A stretch of DNA of 64,000 bases from Tabrizicola aquatica (GCF_002900975.1 NZ_PJON01000005.1:124001-188000); one strand, 5' to 3'; positions 1 through 8,521 are shown, counted from the stretch's first letter. A program made the numbers and translations. The notes: a model not told the origin generated them from the sequence alone.

Positions 1-231
1 GTCGGGCAGGGTCAGGGTGATGGTCCAGGTGCCCGAAGCCGTGGAAGCGAAAAGCTCCATCACGCCGGCCTCTCCGGCAAGGCCGAGTGCCTGGCGGCTT
101 TCGCCGTAGCTCTCGGCCAGAAGCGCGGTCACGCGGTCGCGGGCGTCGCATTGCGGGGCGCCGAAGGCGATCTGGGTGGCCAGGATCACCCCGCCGAAAC
201 CAAGCGAGAGGGCGAAGAGGGGTTGGGTCAT
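1..231 (-). CDS. Small secreted protein, C-terminus cut by window edge
   Basis: Reading leftwards from an ATG at 231 gives 77 codons without a stop, running off the window start. The N-terminus (MTQPLFALSLGFGGVILATQ, then IAFGAPQCDARD) looks like a Sec signal peptide followed by a mature region with an early cysteine. The remainder (YGESRQALGLAGE, then FASTASGTWTITLTLPD) resembles short conserved exported proteins of Rhodobacterales with no known role. Codon positions show the strong third-position GC expected here. Function unknown. The partial length prevents a domain assignment. Confidence 0.6.
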   Translation of the reverse strand, partial: MTQPLFALSLGFGGVILATQIAFGAPQCDARDRVTALLAESYGESRQALGLAGEAGVMELFASTASGTWTITLTLPD

Positions 232-761
232 CGCGGGGCCTTTCCGACGCTGGGGACAGGTGGAAAGGCTGCGGCAGGGCGGCTGAAAAGCGGTTAACGC
301 GCCGGACGGTCAGCGGCAGACGTCGGTTTCCAACCGGCTTCGGCGGCGGCGCTGGGGGGCGACGAGGATCGTCACCTTGCGACCTGCGGGAAGCGCGGAT
401 ATCCAGCGGCGTGCCGGTGCCCCGGTCGCGCCGTCGGGCGCAACCCATCCGGCGCCAGAGCGGGGCGCCTTTGATGAACGCGGTTTGGACATGGCCGAGA
501 CTCCGGGGCCGGGTCCGCTGGCCGTTTCGGGCCATCCAGGCCGCCTTGGCCGCACTGCGACAGGCGCGCCAGCCAAGGCTGATGCGGCTTTCCCAGATGG
601 CTTCGCCTGTTCGACCTCGGACAGGTCGGGATCTTCGCGTCCAGTAGTTTGGCACTTCTGCCGGAGTTGCGAAGGAATTTGCTGCAATGCGGCGAAATCG
701 GCCTTGCCGTTTCTGTCCAATCCGTGCTTTCAAGCGCAAGAATGTTGCGCAGAGGTGAGTC
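232..761. other. 530-base stretch without a convincing gene
   Basis: Frames are open on both strands because of high GC, but none has a good start, a recognisable protein or clean codon bias. A 136-codon frame on the minus strand (310-720) is rich in Pro, Arg, Ser and Ala and looks like chance. The right end (about 650-761) is less GC-rich and should carry the promoter of the downstream CoA-ester lyase gene. Confidence 0.4.
734..750 (+). promoter_or_regulatory. Palindromic motif upstream of mcl2
   Basis: A GCGCAA-gaatg-TTGCGC inverted repeat lies 12 bases before the GTG start of the malyl-CoA thioesterase-type gene. The core GCGCAAGAATRTT recurs before ccr (20564-20576). Both genes belong to the ethylmalonyl-CoA pathway, so this may be a shared operator. 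That is inference from two copies only. Confidence 0.3.
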
Positions 762-1607
762 GTGTCCCGTCCCTGTCGGTCTGTCCTTTATATCCCCGGC
801 TCTAAGGAACGTGCCTTGGAGAAGGCGCGCGAGTTGCCGGCGGATGCGATCATCTTCGACCTTGAGGATGCCGTGGCACCCGAGGAGAAGGCGCGCGCCC
901 GCACGCTTTTGTCCGCGGATCTGGAGCGGGGCGGCTTTGGCAACCGGCTGCGGATCGTGCGGGTCAACGGGCTGGAGACGCCCTGGGGCGCGGCTGACAT
1001 GCTGGCCTTTGCCGCGCATCGCGGCGTCGATGCGATCCTGGTGCCCAAGGTGAACGGGCCCGAGGACCTGGACGCGGTGGCGGGGCGGGTGGCCAAGCCC
1101 CTGTGGGCGATGCTGGAGACGGCACAGGGCTGTCTGACCCCCGGCCCGATCGCGGCGCATCCCCGGCTGGAGGGGCTGGTGATGGGCACGAACGACCTTG
1201 CGCGCGAACTGGGCGCGCGGTTCCGGGCAGACCGGCTGCCACTGCGGGCGGCGCTGGGGCTGTGCGTGCTGGCGGCGCGGGCCGAGGGGAAGATCATCGT
1301 CGACGGCGTGTTCAATGCGTTCAAGGACGAGGCCGGGTTGCAGGCCGAGTGTGAGCAGGGCCGCGACATGGGCTTTGACGGCAAGACGCTGATCCACCCG
1401 GCGCAGTTGAAGATCGCCAACGCGGTCTTTGCTCCGTCGGAGGACGAGGTGGCGCTGGCCCGCCGGCAGATCGCGGCCCATGCCGAGGCGCTGGCACGGG
1501 GCGAGGGCGTGGCGGTGGTCGACGGCAAGATCGTCGAGAACCTGCATGTGGCGACCGCGAAGGCATTGATCGAAAGGGCCGAGGCGATTGCGGCTTTGGC
1601 GGAATAA
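762..1607 (+). CDS. mcl2: CoA-ester lyase family, probable (3S)-malyl-CoA thioesterase
   Basis: The product is 281 residues of the HpcH/HpaI (CitE-like) TIM-barrel family. An N-terminal SVLYIPGS strand, DLEDAV near residue 34, VPKVNG near 90 and the LETAQG segment mark the Mg-binding and acyl-CoA site. The length fits the Mcl2-type thioesterase (about 285 residues) better than Mcl1 (about 318). In Rhodobacter, Mcl2 hydrolyses (3S)-malyl-CoA to malate, the final step of the ethylmalonyl-CoA pathway. The GTG start is preceded by AGAGGTGA. The nearby mch, ecm and ccr support this assignment, although a generic CitE-type lyase cannot be excluded from sequence alone. Confidence 0.82.
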   Translation: MSRPCRSVLYIPGSKERALEKARELPADAIIFDLEDAVAPEEKARARTLLSADLERGGFGNRLRIVRVNGLETPWGAADMLAFAAHRGVDAILVPKVNGPEDLDAVAGRVAKPLWAMLETAQGCLTPGPIAAHPRLEGLVMGTNDLARELGARFRADRLPLRAALGLCVLAARAEGKIIVDGVFNAFKDEAGLQAECEQGRDMGFDGKTLIHPAQLKIANAVFAPSEDEVALARRQIAAHAEALARGEGVAVVDGKIVENLHVATAKALIERAEAIAALAE

Positions 1608-1646
1608 GGTCAGGGTGCGCTCCGGTAAACTGGCAGGAGGCTATCG

Positions 1647-2216
1647 ATGACCCTGATCATTCTGGGACTGGCATTGTGGTGGGGCGCGCATCTGTTCAAG
1701 CGGCTGGCGCCGGGGCCGCGGGGCCGGCTGGGCGAGCCGGGCAAGGGGGTGATGGCGGTCTTGATCATCGCCGGCATCGTGCTGATGGTCTGGGGCTATC
1801 GCGGCAGCGACTGGCTGGGGATCGAGGGGGCCGAGCATGTGGACCTGTGGTATCCGCCGGCCGTCCTGACCCATGTGAACAACCTTCTGATGCTGTTCGC
1901 GGTCTATCTTTACGCGGCAAGCGGGATGAAGACGCGGATCACCCGCGCGATCCGGCATCCGCAGCTGACGGCAGTCAAGACCTGGGCCATCGCGCATCTG
2001 CTGGTGAATGGCGATCTGGCCAGCCTCGTGCTGTTCGGCGGCATCCTGGCCTGGGCGGTGGTCGAGGTGATCCTGATCAACCGGGCCGAGCCGCGCCCGG
2101 CCCCTCCGGCCCCTGCGCCGATGGGCAAGGAGATCGGGGCCGTGGTCGGGGCCGTGGTGGTGCTGGTCGGCATCATGCTGGTGCACAACTGGCTGGGGGT
2201 GCAGCCCTGGGGCTGA
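1647..2216 (+). CDS. NnrU family integral membrane protein
   Basis: The product is 189 residues with about five hydrophobic segments: the N-terminus, about 35-50, 73-90, 115-140 and 155-180. The conserved RHPQ and WAIAHLL.NGD segments are typical of NnrU/isoprenoid-related membrane proteins. An AGGAGG ribosome site sits 7 bases before the ATG. NnrU was named from denitrification loci, but its biochemical role is unclear. It lies between mcl2 and mch, so it may be co-transcribed with the carbon-assimilation genes. No heme ligand set is obvious beyond scattered histidines. Confidence 0.8.
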   Translation: MTLIILGLALWWGAHLFKRLAPGPRGRLGEPGKGVMAVLIIAGIVLMVWGYRGSDWLGIEGAEHVDLWYPPAVLTHVNNLLMLFAVYLYAASGMKTRITRAIRHPQLTAVKTWAIAHLLVNGDLASLVLFGGILAWAVVEVILINRAEPRPAPPAPAPMGKEIGAVVGAVVVLVGIMLVHNWLGVQPWG

Positions 2217-2223
2217 GGTCGGA

Positions 2224-2270
2224 CCGGGGGCCAGCCCCCGGACCCCCGGGATATTTGCGCCAGTATGAAA
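2224..2270 (+). repeat. GGATATTT element, copy 1
   Basis: A GGGGGC-ca-GCCCCC hairpin is followed by GGACCCCCGGGATATTT and CGCCAGTATGAAA. Related copies lie at 19081, 24158, 41463 and 58711. It begins 8 bases after the NnrU-like stop, so it may terminate transcription, although no clear U-run follows. Confidence 0.7.
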
Positions 2271-2307
2271 GAGCAGTTTGGTAGAATTGTCGGGGACTTG
2301 AGGGAAG

Positions 2308-2511
2308 ATGAAGCTTTATCGGTTCTTGAGCGCGGACGACACTTCGGCCTTCTGTCACAAGGTGACGGCAGCCCTGAACAAGGGGTGGGAGCTGCATGGC
2401 TCTCCGACCTATGCGTTTGATCAGGCCAATGGTGTGATGCGCTGCGGGCAGGCGGTGGTGAAGGAGGTGGCGGGCGACTACCACCCGGACGTCAAGTTGG
2501 GGGAGCTATGA
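2308..2511 (+). CDS. DUF1737 domain small protein
   Basis: A 67-residue protein, almost entirely a DUF1737 domain: LYRFLSADD at the N-terminus, then LNKGWELHGSPTYAFD and a MRCGQAVVKEV tail. Function unknown. The start is supported by GAGGGA just upstream. Its stop overlaps the ATG of the mesaconyl-CoA hydratase gene (ATGA, 2508-2511), which suggests translational coupling and a shared operon. No signal peptide or membrane segment is present, so it is probably cytosolic. Confidence 0.85.
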   Translation: MKLYRFLSADDTSAFCHKVTAALNKGWELHGSPTYAFDQANGVMRCGQAVVKEVAGDYHPDVKLGEL

Positions 2512-3530
2512 AGACCAATCCGGGGCGCTTCTTCGAGGATTACTCTGTGGGCGAGGTGATCGCGCATGCGGTGCCGCGCACGGTGGGGCAGGGCGAGCGG
2601 GCGCTGTACCATGCGCTGTATCCGGCGCGGGGGGCCCTGTATTCCTCGGACGTGTTCGCGCGGTCGGTGGGGCTGGCGGCGTCGCCGCTGGACGATCTGG
2701 TGGCGTTCCATACGGTCTTTGGCAAGACGGTGCCCGACATCAGCCTGAACGCGGTGGCGAATCTGGGCTATGCCGAGGGGCGCTGGCTGAAGCCGGTCTG
2801 GCCGGGCGATACCTTGCGGTCGGAGTCCGAGGTGATCGGGTTGAAGGAAACCTCCAGCGGCGCGACGGGGGTGGTCTGGGTGCGGACGCGGGGGCTGAAC
2901 CAGCACGGGGACGTGGTGCTGGAGTATGTCCGCTGGGTGATGGTGCGCAAACGCCGGCGTGAGGTGGTGGTGCCGGTGGTGGTGCCCGATCTGGCGGCGG
3001 TGGTGGCCCCGGGCGCGCTGGTGGTGCCGGAGGGGCTGGACTTTTCGGGCTATGACTTTGGCTTGGCCGGCGAGCCGCATCGCTGGGGCGATTATGCGGT
3101 GGGCGAAGTGATCGACCATGTCGACGCGGTGACGGTCGAGGAGGCGGAGCACATGCTGGCGACACGGCTGTGGCAGAACACGGCCAAGGTGCATTTCGAC
3201 GTCACCCAGCGTGAGGATGGCAAGCGGCTGATCTATGGCGGGCATGTGATCAGCCTGGCGCGGACGCTGTCGTTTAACGGGCTGGCCAATGCGCAGATGA
3301 TCGTGGCGCTGAACGCGGGCGCGCATGCGAACCCCTGTTTCGCCGGCGATACGGTGCGGGCCTGGTCCGAGGTGCTGGACCGGGCCGAGACTGCGGTCCC
3401 GTCGGTGGGCGCCCTGCGGTTGCGGCTGGTGGCGACGCGGGGCAAGGCCGGAGAGTTGCGGGGGGCGGATGGCAAGTATCTGCCCGAGGTGCTGCTGGAC
3501 CTGGACTACTGGGCGCTTGTGCCGCGGTAA
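2508..3530 (+). CDS. mch: Mesaconyl-CoA hydratase (MaoC double hot-dog)
   Basis: A 340-residue protein with two MaoC/hot-dog halves. The first (about 1-150) has FFEDYSVGEVIAHA and an SSDVFARSVGL block. The second (about 180-340) has YAVGEVIDHVDAVTVEEAEH, then KVHFD and YGGHVISLAR. This matches the mesaconyl-C1-CoA hydratase (beta-methylmalyl-CoA dehydratase) of the ethylmalonyl-CoA pathway, which interconverts mesaconyl-CoA and (2R,3S)-beta-methylmalyl-CoA. The length agrees with the Rhodobacter enzyme (about 343). It overlaps DUF1737 by 4 nt and lies about 0.9 kb after mcl2. Confidence 0.9.
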   Translation: MKTNPGRFFEDYSVGEVIAHAVPRTVGQGERALYHALYPARGALYSSDVFARSVGLAASPLDDLVAFHTVFGKTVPDISLNAVANLGYAEGRWLKPVWPGDTLRSESEVIGLKETSSGATGVVWVRTRGLNQHGDVVLEYVRWVMVRKRRREVVVPVVVPDLAAVVAPGALVVPEGLDFSGYDFGLAGEPHRWGDYAVGEVIDHVDAVTVEEAEHMLATRLWQNTAKVHFDVTQREDGKRLIYGGHVISLARTLSFNGLANAQMIVALNAGAHANPCFAGDTVRAWSEVLDRAETAVPSVGALRLRLVATRGKAGELRGADGKYLPEVLLDLDYWALVPR

Positions 3531-3629
3531 GATGCTGCGAGAATTCCGCAATATCTAGCGTGCGGGGGGTTCAGCCCACGCGCCTGTTGTGTCAGAATCG
3601 CTGCCAATAACAAAAATGGAGGCAGCAGT

Positions 3630-4265
3630 ATGCGCATCATCACAGGCATGGCGGTTCTGGCTTTGACGGCGGGAATGGCCGGGGCCCAGGGGTTCGAGCT
3701 TCTGGGCGGGGCCAAGCTGGAATACAAGTACAAGGAAGAAGGCGGCAGCTCGAACGCCTATCTCTCGGGTTACATCGAGGGGGAACTCGCCGGGTTCTAT
3801 GCCGGGGTCTGGGGCCAGGTGGCCAGCGACGACCTGCTGGACGAGACCAACCTGTATGTCGGCTATCGCAACGAGATCGCCAGCGGGCTGAGCTATGACA
3901 TCGGCTATACCCGGTATTACTATCCCAGCGACGGGGGCGAGTGCTGCGGGGAATACACTCTGGGGCTGGCGATGCCGGTCGGGCCGGTCGAAGGCTCTCT
4001 GGACCTGGCGCATGATCCGCAGTCCAATCTGAACAGTGCCTATCTGGGCGCGGCCTGGGCGGCGAGCGACGCGCTGGAGTTGTCGGGCGAGTTCGGCATC
4101 TACGGCACCGAGGCCACCGGCAGCGAGACCGAATGGGACCTGGGCGTGACCTATGCCCTGGGTCAGACGACAGCGGTCGATTTCCGTTACTACGATGGCT
4201 CGGAATATGCGGACAGCCATTTCGGCCTGGCGCTGACCTGGGATTCGTCGCTGCTGTCACGCTGA
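3630..4265 (+). CDS. Putative outer-membrane beta-barrel protein
   Basis: 211 residues starting with a signal peptide (MRIITGMAVLALTAG, cleavage near GAQG). The mature part has repeated short amphipathic strands with aromatic ends (LEYKYKEEGG, YVGYRNEIASGLSYD, YTRYYYP, VDFRYYDGSEYAD) and a final strand ending in aromatic/hydrophobic residues. This is typical of small TorF-like/OmpW-like beta-barrels. GGAGG sits 9 bases before the ATG. The role could be a narrow porin or an unassigned envelope protein. It stands alone between mch and the sdh operon with its own 100-base leader. Confidence 0.65.
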   Translation: MRIITGMAVLALTAGMAGAQGFELLGGAKLEYKYKEEGGSSNAYLSGYIEGELAGFYAGVWGQVASDDLLDETNLYVGYRNEIASGLSYDIGYTRYYYPSDGGECCGEYTLGLAMPVGPVEGSLDLAHDPQSNLNSAYLGAAWAASDALELSGEFGIYGTEATGSETEWDLGVTYALGQTTAVDFRYYDGSEYADSHFGLALTWDSSLLSR

Positions 4266-4282
4266 GGCCCCGCACCGGAGAC

Positions 4283-4315
4283 TTGTGATCACGCGTTCAA
4301 AATTCGTGATCACAA
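4283..4315. promoter_or_regulatory. Two GTGATCAC palindromes upstream of sdhCDAB
   Basis: TTGTGATCAC (4283-4292) and its inverted copy GTGATCACAA (4306-4315) form a perfect inverted repeat. Each core GTGATCAC is itself palindromic, and the two cores are 21 bases apart, about two helical turns. This suggests a dimer-of-dimers operator for sdh. It could also act as terminator stem for the preceding gene, but no U-tract follows. The regulator is unknown. Confidence 0.45.
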
Positions 4316-4468
4316 ACCGGAAAAACTTTGGCAGATAGCGGAAACATGCTGCCTTTGCGGCATTCGGGCGCGTGACACGGCCGAATTCCGCGCTATTGAA
4401 GAGTGCAATAATCGAAGCCACCAGACCCCGGCCAACCGGGCGCTGGGACAGCGACGAAGGGAACCGCA

Positions 4469-4861
4469 ATGGCTGCACCGAAGCGGGTCGAACGACCCCT
4501 CTCCCCGTTCATGATCGGGCCCTATTACCGGCCGCAACTGACCTCGATGACCTCGATCCTGACGCGGATCACCGGCAACGGGTTGATCGTCGGCGCGCTG
4601 CTGTCGGTCTGGTGGCTGCTGGCGGCGGCGACCTCGGACGACTACTTTGCGGTGGCGAACGCGGTTGCGACCAGCTGGTTCGGCGACCTGGTGTTCACGC
4701 TGTCCCTGTGGGCGGTGTGGTATCATTACCTGGCCGGCATCCGGCACCTGATCTTCGACGCGGGCAAGGGCCTGGACATTCCGACGGCGGAAAAGCTGGG
4801 CTGGGCCTGCATCATCGGTTCGGTCGTGCTGACCGTGATCACCATTCTTCTGGTTCAGTGA
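4469..4861 (+). CDS. sdhC: Succinate dehydrogenase cytochrome b556 subunit
   Basis: 130 residues. The N-terminal motif RPLSPF...[18 protein letters not shown] is diagnostic of SdhC (substrate-channel and quinone-site region with conserved Ser/Arg). Three membrane helices follow at about 38-58, 72-92 and 108-128. The [12 protein letters not shown] motif supplies the heme b axial histidine. It anchors complex II in the inner membrane and is followed 8 bases later by sdhD. The 203-base leader holds the paired GTGATCAC palindromes. Confidence 0.96.
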   Translation: MAAPKRVERPLSPFMIGPYYRPQLTSMTSILTRITGNGLIVGALLSVWWLLAAATSDDYFAVANAVATSWFGDLVFTLSLWAVWYHYLAGIRHLIFDAGKGLDIPTAEKLGWACIIGSVVLTVITILLVQ

Positions 4862-4869
4862 GGGTCGAC

Positions 4870-5241
4870 ATGCGCTATCTGACCGCCCGCAAGCGCGCCG
4901 AAGGCCGGGGTGCGGCCCATCACGGGGCCGAGCATCACTGGGCGATGACCGTCTCGTCCGTCGGCCTGGCGCTGATCGTTCCGCTGTGGCTGTACATCTT
5001 CGGCTCGGCCCTGGGCGGCACGCGCGAGGAGGTGCTGGCCACCTTCGCCCGGCCGTTCCCGGCGATCGTGACGGCGCTGCTGCTGGTCGTGGGGCTGCGC
5101 CATTTCGCGATGGGTGCGACCACGATGATCGAGGATTACGCCCGCGGCACCACGCGCAAGATGCTGATCATCGGCGTCGTGGCGCTGTCCTGGGCTATTG
5201 CCGCGACGGGCCTGTTTGCCCTGGTCCGCATCGCGCTGTGA
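4870..5241 (+). CDS. sdhD: Succinate dehydrogenase membrane anchor subunit
   Basis: 123 residues: a short basic N-terminus ([14 protein letters not shown]) and three membrane helices. The [16 protein letters not shown] motif contains the conserved heme-side histidine and the Asp-Tyr quinone-site pair. The start ATG at 4870 is eight bases after the sdhC stop. With SdhC it forms the membrane anchor of complex II. Its stop is close to the sdhA start, so the genes are clearly one operon. Confidence 0.96.
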   Translation: MRYLTARKRAEGRGAAHHGAEHHWAMTVSSVGLALIVPLWLYIFGSALGGTREEVLATFARPFPAIVTALLLVVGLRHFAMGATTMIEDYARGTTRKMLIIGVVALSWAIAATGLFALVRIAL

Positions 5242-5252
5242 AGGGAATGACG

Positions 5253-7055
5253 ATGACTGCCTATCCGTATGAAGTGCATGAGTATGACGTGGTCGTGGTG
5301 GGCGCTGGCGGCGCGGGCCTGCGCGCGACGCTGGGTATGGCCGAGCAGGGCCTGCGCACGGCCTGCGTGACCAAGGTCTTCCCGACGCGCAGCCATACCG
5401 TGGCCGCGCAGGGCGGCATTGCGGCGTCGCTGGGCAACATGGGCCCTGACAGCTGGCAGTGGCACATGTACGACACGGTGAAGGGCAGCGACTGGCTGGG
5501 CGACACCGACGCGATGGAATACCTGGCGCGCGAGGCCCCGAAGGCCGTCTACGAGCTGGAGCATTACGGGGTTCCGTTCAGCCGCACGGAAGAGGGGAAG
5601 ATCTATCAGCGCCCCTTTGGTGGCCACACGACCGAGTTTGGCGAGGGCCCGCCGGTGCAGCGCACCTGTGCGGCGGCCGACCGGACGGGGCACGCGATCC
5701 TGCACACGCTGTATGGGCAAAGCCTGAAGAACAACGCCGAGTTCTACATCGAATATTTCGCGCTGGACCTGATCATCACCGATGGCGCCTGCACCGGCGT
5801 CGTTGCCTGGAAGCTGGATGACGGCACGATCCATGTCTTCAACGCGAAGATGGTTGTGCTGGCGACCGGCGGCTATGGCCGGGCCTATTTCAGCGCGACC
5901 AGCGCCCATACCTGCACCGGCGACGGCGGCGGGATGGTGGCGCGGGCCGGGCTGCCGTTGCAGGACATGGAATTCGTGCAGTTCCATCCGACGGGGATCT
6001 ACGGCTCGGGCTGTCTGATCACCGAAGGCGCGCGGGGCGAGGGTGGCTATCTGACCAACGCCAACGGCGAGCGGTTCATGGAGCGGTATGCGCCGCACTA
6101 CAAGGACCTGGCGCCGCGCGACTATGTCAGCCGCTGCATGACGATCGAGATCCGGGAAGGCCGGGGGGTGGGGACGCAGGGCGACCACATCCACCTGAAC
6201 CTGAGCCACCTGCCGCGTGAGGCGCTGGAAGTGCGCCTGCCGGGGATCACCGAAAGCGCCCGCATCTTCGCGGGCGTCGATCTGCACAAAGAGCCGATCC
6301 CGGTCCTGCCGACGGTGCATTACAACATGGGCGGCATCCCGACGAACTATTGGGGCGAGGTGCTGAACCCGACCAAGGACAACCCGGACGCGGTCTTCCC
6401 CGGCCTGATGGCAGTGGGCGAGGCGGGCTGCGCCAGTGTCCACGGGGCGAACCGGCTGGGGTCGAACAGCCTGATCGACCTGGTGGTCTTTGGCCGGGCC
6501 GCGGCGATCCGCGCCGGGCAGGTGGTGGACCGCGCCGCCAGCGTGCCGGCGGTGAACAAGGTCGAGGTCGACAAGGCGCTGGGCCGCTTTGACGCGCTGC
6601 GCCATGCCCAGGGCAACATCGGCACGGCCGAGTTGCGGCTGGAGATGCAGAAGACCATGCAGTCGGACGCGGCGGTGTTCCGGGCCGAGGAAACCCTGGC
6701 TGCGGGCGAAAAGAAGATGACCGCGATTGCGGCCAAGATGGATGACCTGAAGGTCACCGACCGCAGCATGGTCTGGAACAGCGACCTGATGGAAACCCTG
6801 GAACTGACCAACCTGATGCCAAACGCGCTGGCGACGATCTATGGCGCCCATGCCCGCACCGAAAGCCGCGGCGCCCATGCGCATGAGGATCATCCGAACC
6901 GCGATGACGCGACCTGGCGCAAGCACTCGCTGGCCTGGGTCGACGGCGCGAAGGTGGTGCTGGACTATCGTCCGGTCCACGCCGACCCGCTGACCACCGA
7001 GGCGGAAGGCGGCATCCCGCTGAAGAAGATCGCCCCGGCGGAAAGGAAGTTCTGA
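5253..7055 (+). CDS. sdhA: Succinate dehydrogenase flavoprotein subunit
   Basis: 600 residues. The FAD-binding Rossmann motif [12 protein letters not shown] is at 17-28, and the covalent FAD histidine is His48 in [10 protein letters not shown]. Further markers are the capping-domain HTTEFGEGP, the HPTGIYGSG and EGARGEGG substrate segments, and the catalytic-region [11 protein letters not shown] nearby ATG at 5247 is in frame, but AAGGGA (5241-5246) directly abuts it and is better spaced for the ATG at 5253, giving [12 protein letters not shown]. The enzyme oxidises succinate to fumarate. Its TGA shares one base with the next gene's ATG. Confidence 0.98.
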   Translation: MTAYPYEVHEYDVVVVGAGGAGLRATLGMAEQGLRTACVTKVFPTRSHTVAAQGGIAASLGNMGPDSWQWHMYDTVKGSDWLGDTDAMEYLAREAPKAVYELEHYGVPFSRTEEGKIYQRPFGGHTTEFGEGPPVQRTCAAADRTGHAILHTLYGQSLKNNAEFYIEYFALDLIITDGACTGVVAWKLDDGTIHVFNAKMVVLATGGYGRAYFSATSAHTCTGDGGGMVARAGLPLQDMEFVQFHPTGIYGSGCLITEGARGEGGYLTNANGERFMERYAPHYKDLAPRDYVSRCMTIEIREGRGVGTQGDHIHLNLSHLPREALEVRLPGITESARIFAGVDLHKEPIPVLPTVHYNMGGIPTNYWGEVLNPTKDNPDAVFPGLMAVGEAGCASVHGANRLGSNSLIDLVVFGRAAAIRAGQVVDRAASVPAVNKVEVDKALGRFDALRHAQGNIGTAELRLEMQKTMQSDAAVFRAEETLAAGEKKMTAIAAKMDDLKVTDRSMVWNSDLMETLELTNLMPNALATIYGAHARTESRGAHAHEDHPNRDDATWRKHSLAWVDGAKVVLDYRPVHADPLTTEAEGGIPLKKIAPAERKF

Positions 7056-7369
7056 TGCGCCTGCTGGCCGCGCTGCCCGTACTGTTCCTGCTGGCCGGGT
7101 GCGACCCGGCCGAGCTGGCCGACAAGGCGGTGCGTCGCGCGGCCGACTCGGTGGTGTTTCCGGTGGTGAACATCGACATGCCGGCCGATCCGGCGCGGCT
7201 GGCGACCGGGTGCATCTTGGATGCCGCCAGCCCGGACGAATTGCAGCTTCTGGCGCGCGACGTGGGGGTCGAGGCCGGGACATCCACCAAGGCCACGATC
7301 CGCGACATCGCCTTGCGCCCGGTGGCACAGGCCTGCTTTGCCGCGGCTGGCGTGCCGCAGGTCAGATAG
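7055..7369 (+). CDS. Small lipoprotein inside the sdh operon
   Basis: 104 residues with a lipoprotein signal peptide (RLLAALPVLFLLAGC, lipobox LAGC with Cys14). The mature region has one more internal cysteine pair (GCILD...QACF) and no known domain. The ATG overlaps the sdhA stop by one base, so translation is coupled to SdhA. Such small lipoproteins within sdh operons are not SDH subunits as far as I know. A role in complex II assembly is speculation. Confidence 0.75.
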   Translation: MRLLAALPVLFLLAGCDPAELADKAVRRAADSVVFPVVNIDMPADPARLATGCILDAASPDELQLLARDVGVEAGTSTKATIRDIALRPVAQACFAAAGVPQVR

Positions 7370-7373
7370 CGCC

Positions 7374-8219
7374 ATGACCCCGGCCCCGGATCAGTTGCGC
7401 ATTGCCATCGTGTTCTTCGGGATCACGCGGTCGCTGCGGTTCACGCTCGACTCGATCCGGCGCAACCTGATCGATCCGGCGCGGGCGTTGACCCCGCATG
7501 TCCGGCTGGTCGGGCATTTCTACGACCAGGCCCAGATCAACAACCCGCGCTCGGGCGAGGTGGGGCCGCTTGACCCCGAGGAATATCGCCTGCTGGATCT
7601 GGACGCGGTCGAGCGTGAGACGCCGGGTCCCGGTCTGGACGCCTATCCGGTCGAGGCGCTGAAGCGGAACGGCGACTACTGGACCAACAAGTTCCGTTCG
7701 TTCGGAAACCTGCTGCTTCAGCTGCATTCCCTGCGCCGGGCCACCACGCTGGCCCAGGCCGAGCGGCCCGATATCGTGGTTTTCGCGCGGCCGGACCTGT
7801 ATTACCACACCTCGGCTGCGCCCTGGCTGGCCGAGGTGGCGGCAAACCGTGACAGCCAGGTTCTGGTGCCGGACTGGGCGCAGTGGGGTGGTCTGAATGA
7901 CCGCGTCGCGCTGGTCCGGGGCGAAGGGGCGATTGCCGCCTATGGCCGCCGCGCCGAAGTCATGCAGGACTATTGCGCGGATGGCAGGATGCTGCATTCC
8001 GAGATGTTGCTGCAGTTCGCTGTGCGGGACTATCCGGTGCGGATGATCCCCTTCTATGCCTCGCGGGTGCGCTGCGATGGCCGGGTGGTGCTGGAGGATT
8101 TCCGCAAGGGGCATGGCCGGGCCGGCGGCGGCAAGACGCTGCCCTTCGACGCCTTCCTTGCGGCAGAGGCCGAGCGGCCGGTTGGCGGCCAGCCCATGCG
8201 CAACAGGAGGCTTGCATGA
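7374..8219 (+). CDS. Conserved protein of unknown function, glycosyltransferase-like features
   Basis: 281 residues, no signal peptide or membrane span. It opens with IAIVFFGITRSLRFTLDSIR and later has DIVVFARPDLYY, which resembles the DxD-like region of nucleotide-sugar-binding folds, and QWGGLNDRVALV. These features recall glycan-related proteins of surface polysaccharide loci, but no catalytic set can be named. It starts 4 bases after the lipoprotein stop and overlaps the next gene by 4 (ATGA). It therefore sits in the sdh operon between sdhA and sdhB. Confidence 0.7.
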   Translation: MTPAPDQLRIAIVFFGITRSLRFTLDSIRRNLIDPARALTPHVRLVGHFYDQAQINNPRSGEVGPLDPEEYRLLDLDAVERETPGPGLDAYPVEALKRNGDYWTNKFRSFGNLLLQLHSLRRATTLAQAERPDIVVFARPDLYYHTSAAPWLAEVAANRDSQVLVPDWAQWGGLNDRVALVRGEGAIAAYGRRAEVMQDYCADGRMLHSEMLLQFAVRDYPVRMIPFYASRVRCDGRVVLEDFRKGHGRAGGGKTLPFDAFLAAEAERPVGGQPMRNRRLA

Positions 8220-8515
8220 CAAAAGCCCTTCGAATGATTCCGGTCCTGGCGCTTTTGGCGGCCTGTGGCCCGATGACCCTGGCCGAGGCCGAGCGGCAAT
8301 GCTTTGACCGCGCCCGGCTGGCGCAGCAACCCCGGGGCGAGATCGGGGTCGGCATCGGCTCGAACGGTCGCGCTTCTGGCGGGATCGAGGTGAGCATCAG
8401 CTCTGACTACATCATGGGCCGCGACCCTGCGGCCGTCTATGAAACCTGCGTGATGTCCAAGGCGGGCGAACCGCCGAGCCGTCCGCTTTACGCAAGACCC
8501 GACTGGAAAGGTTGA
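8216..8515 (+). CDS. Second small lipoprotein inside the sdh operon
   Basis: 99 residues with a lipoprotein signal (RMIPVLALLAAC, Cys at about residue 17). The mature part carries a Gly-rich segment (GEIGVGIGSNGRASGGIEV) and a C-terminal DPAAVYETCVMSKAG block. No known domain. It overlaps the preceding gene by ATGA and ends 6 bases before sdhB, so it is clearly co-transcribed. AGGAGG before the start supports translation. Function unknown. Confidence 0.75.
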   Translation: MTKALRMIPVLALLAACGPMTLAEAERQCFDRARLAQQPRGEIGVGIGSNGRASGGIEVSISSDYIMGRDPAAVYETCVMSKAGEPPSRPLYARPDWKG

Positions 8516-8521
8516 TTTCCC

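Noticed and set aside
310-720. 136-codon minus-strand frame before mcl2
   Set aside because: Low-complexity Pro/Arg/Ser translation, weak codon bias, no ribosome site or known domain.
4283-4315. FNR or CRP site before sdhC
   Set aside because: GTGATCAC is an unbroken palindrome without the TTGAT-N4-ATCAA or TGTGA-N6-TCACA spacing.
5136-7328. 730-codon open frame on the minus strand across sdhA
   Set aside because: Arg/His/Pro-rich translation without any family motif; it is the antisense shadow of sdhA in GC-rich DNA.
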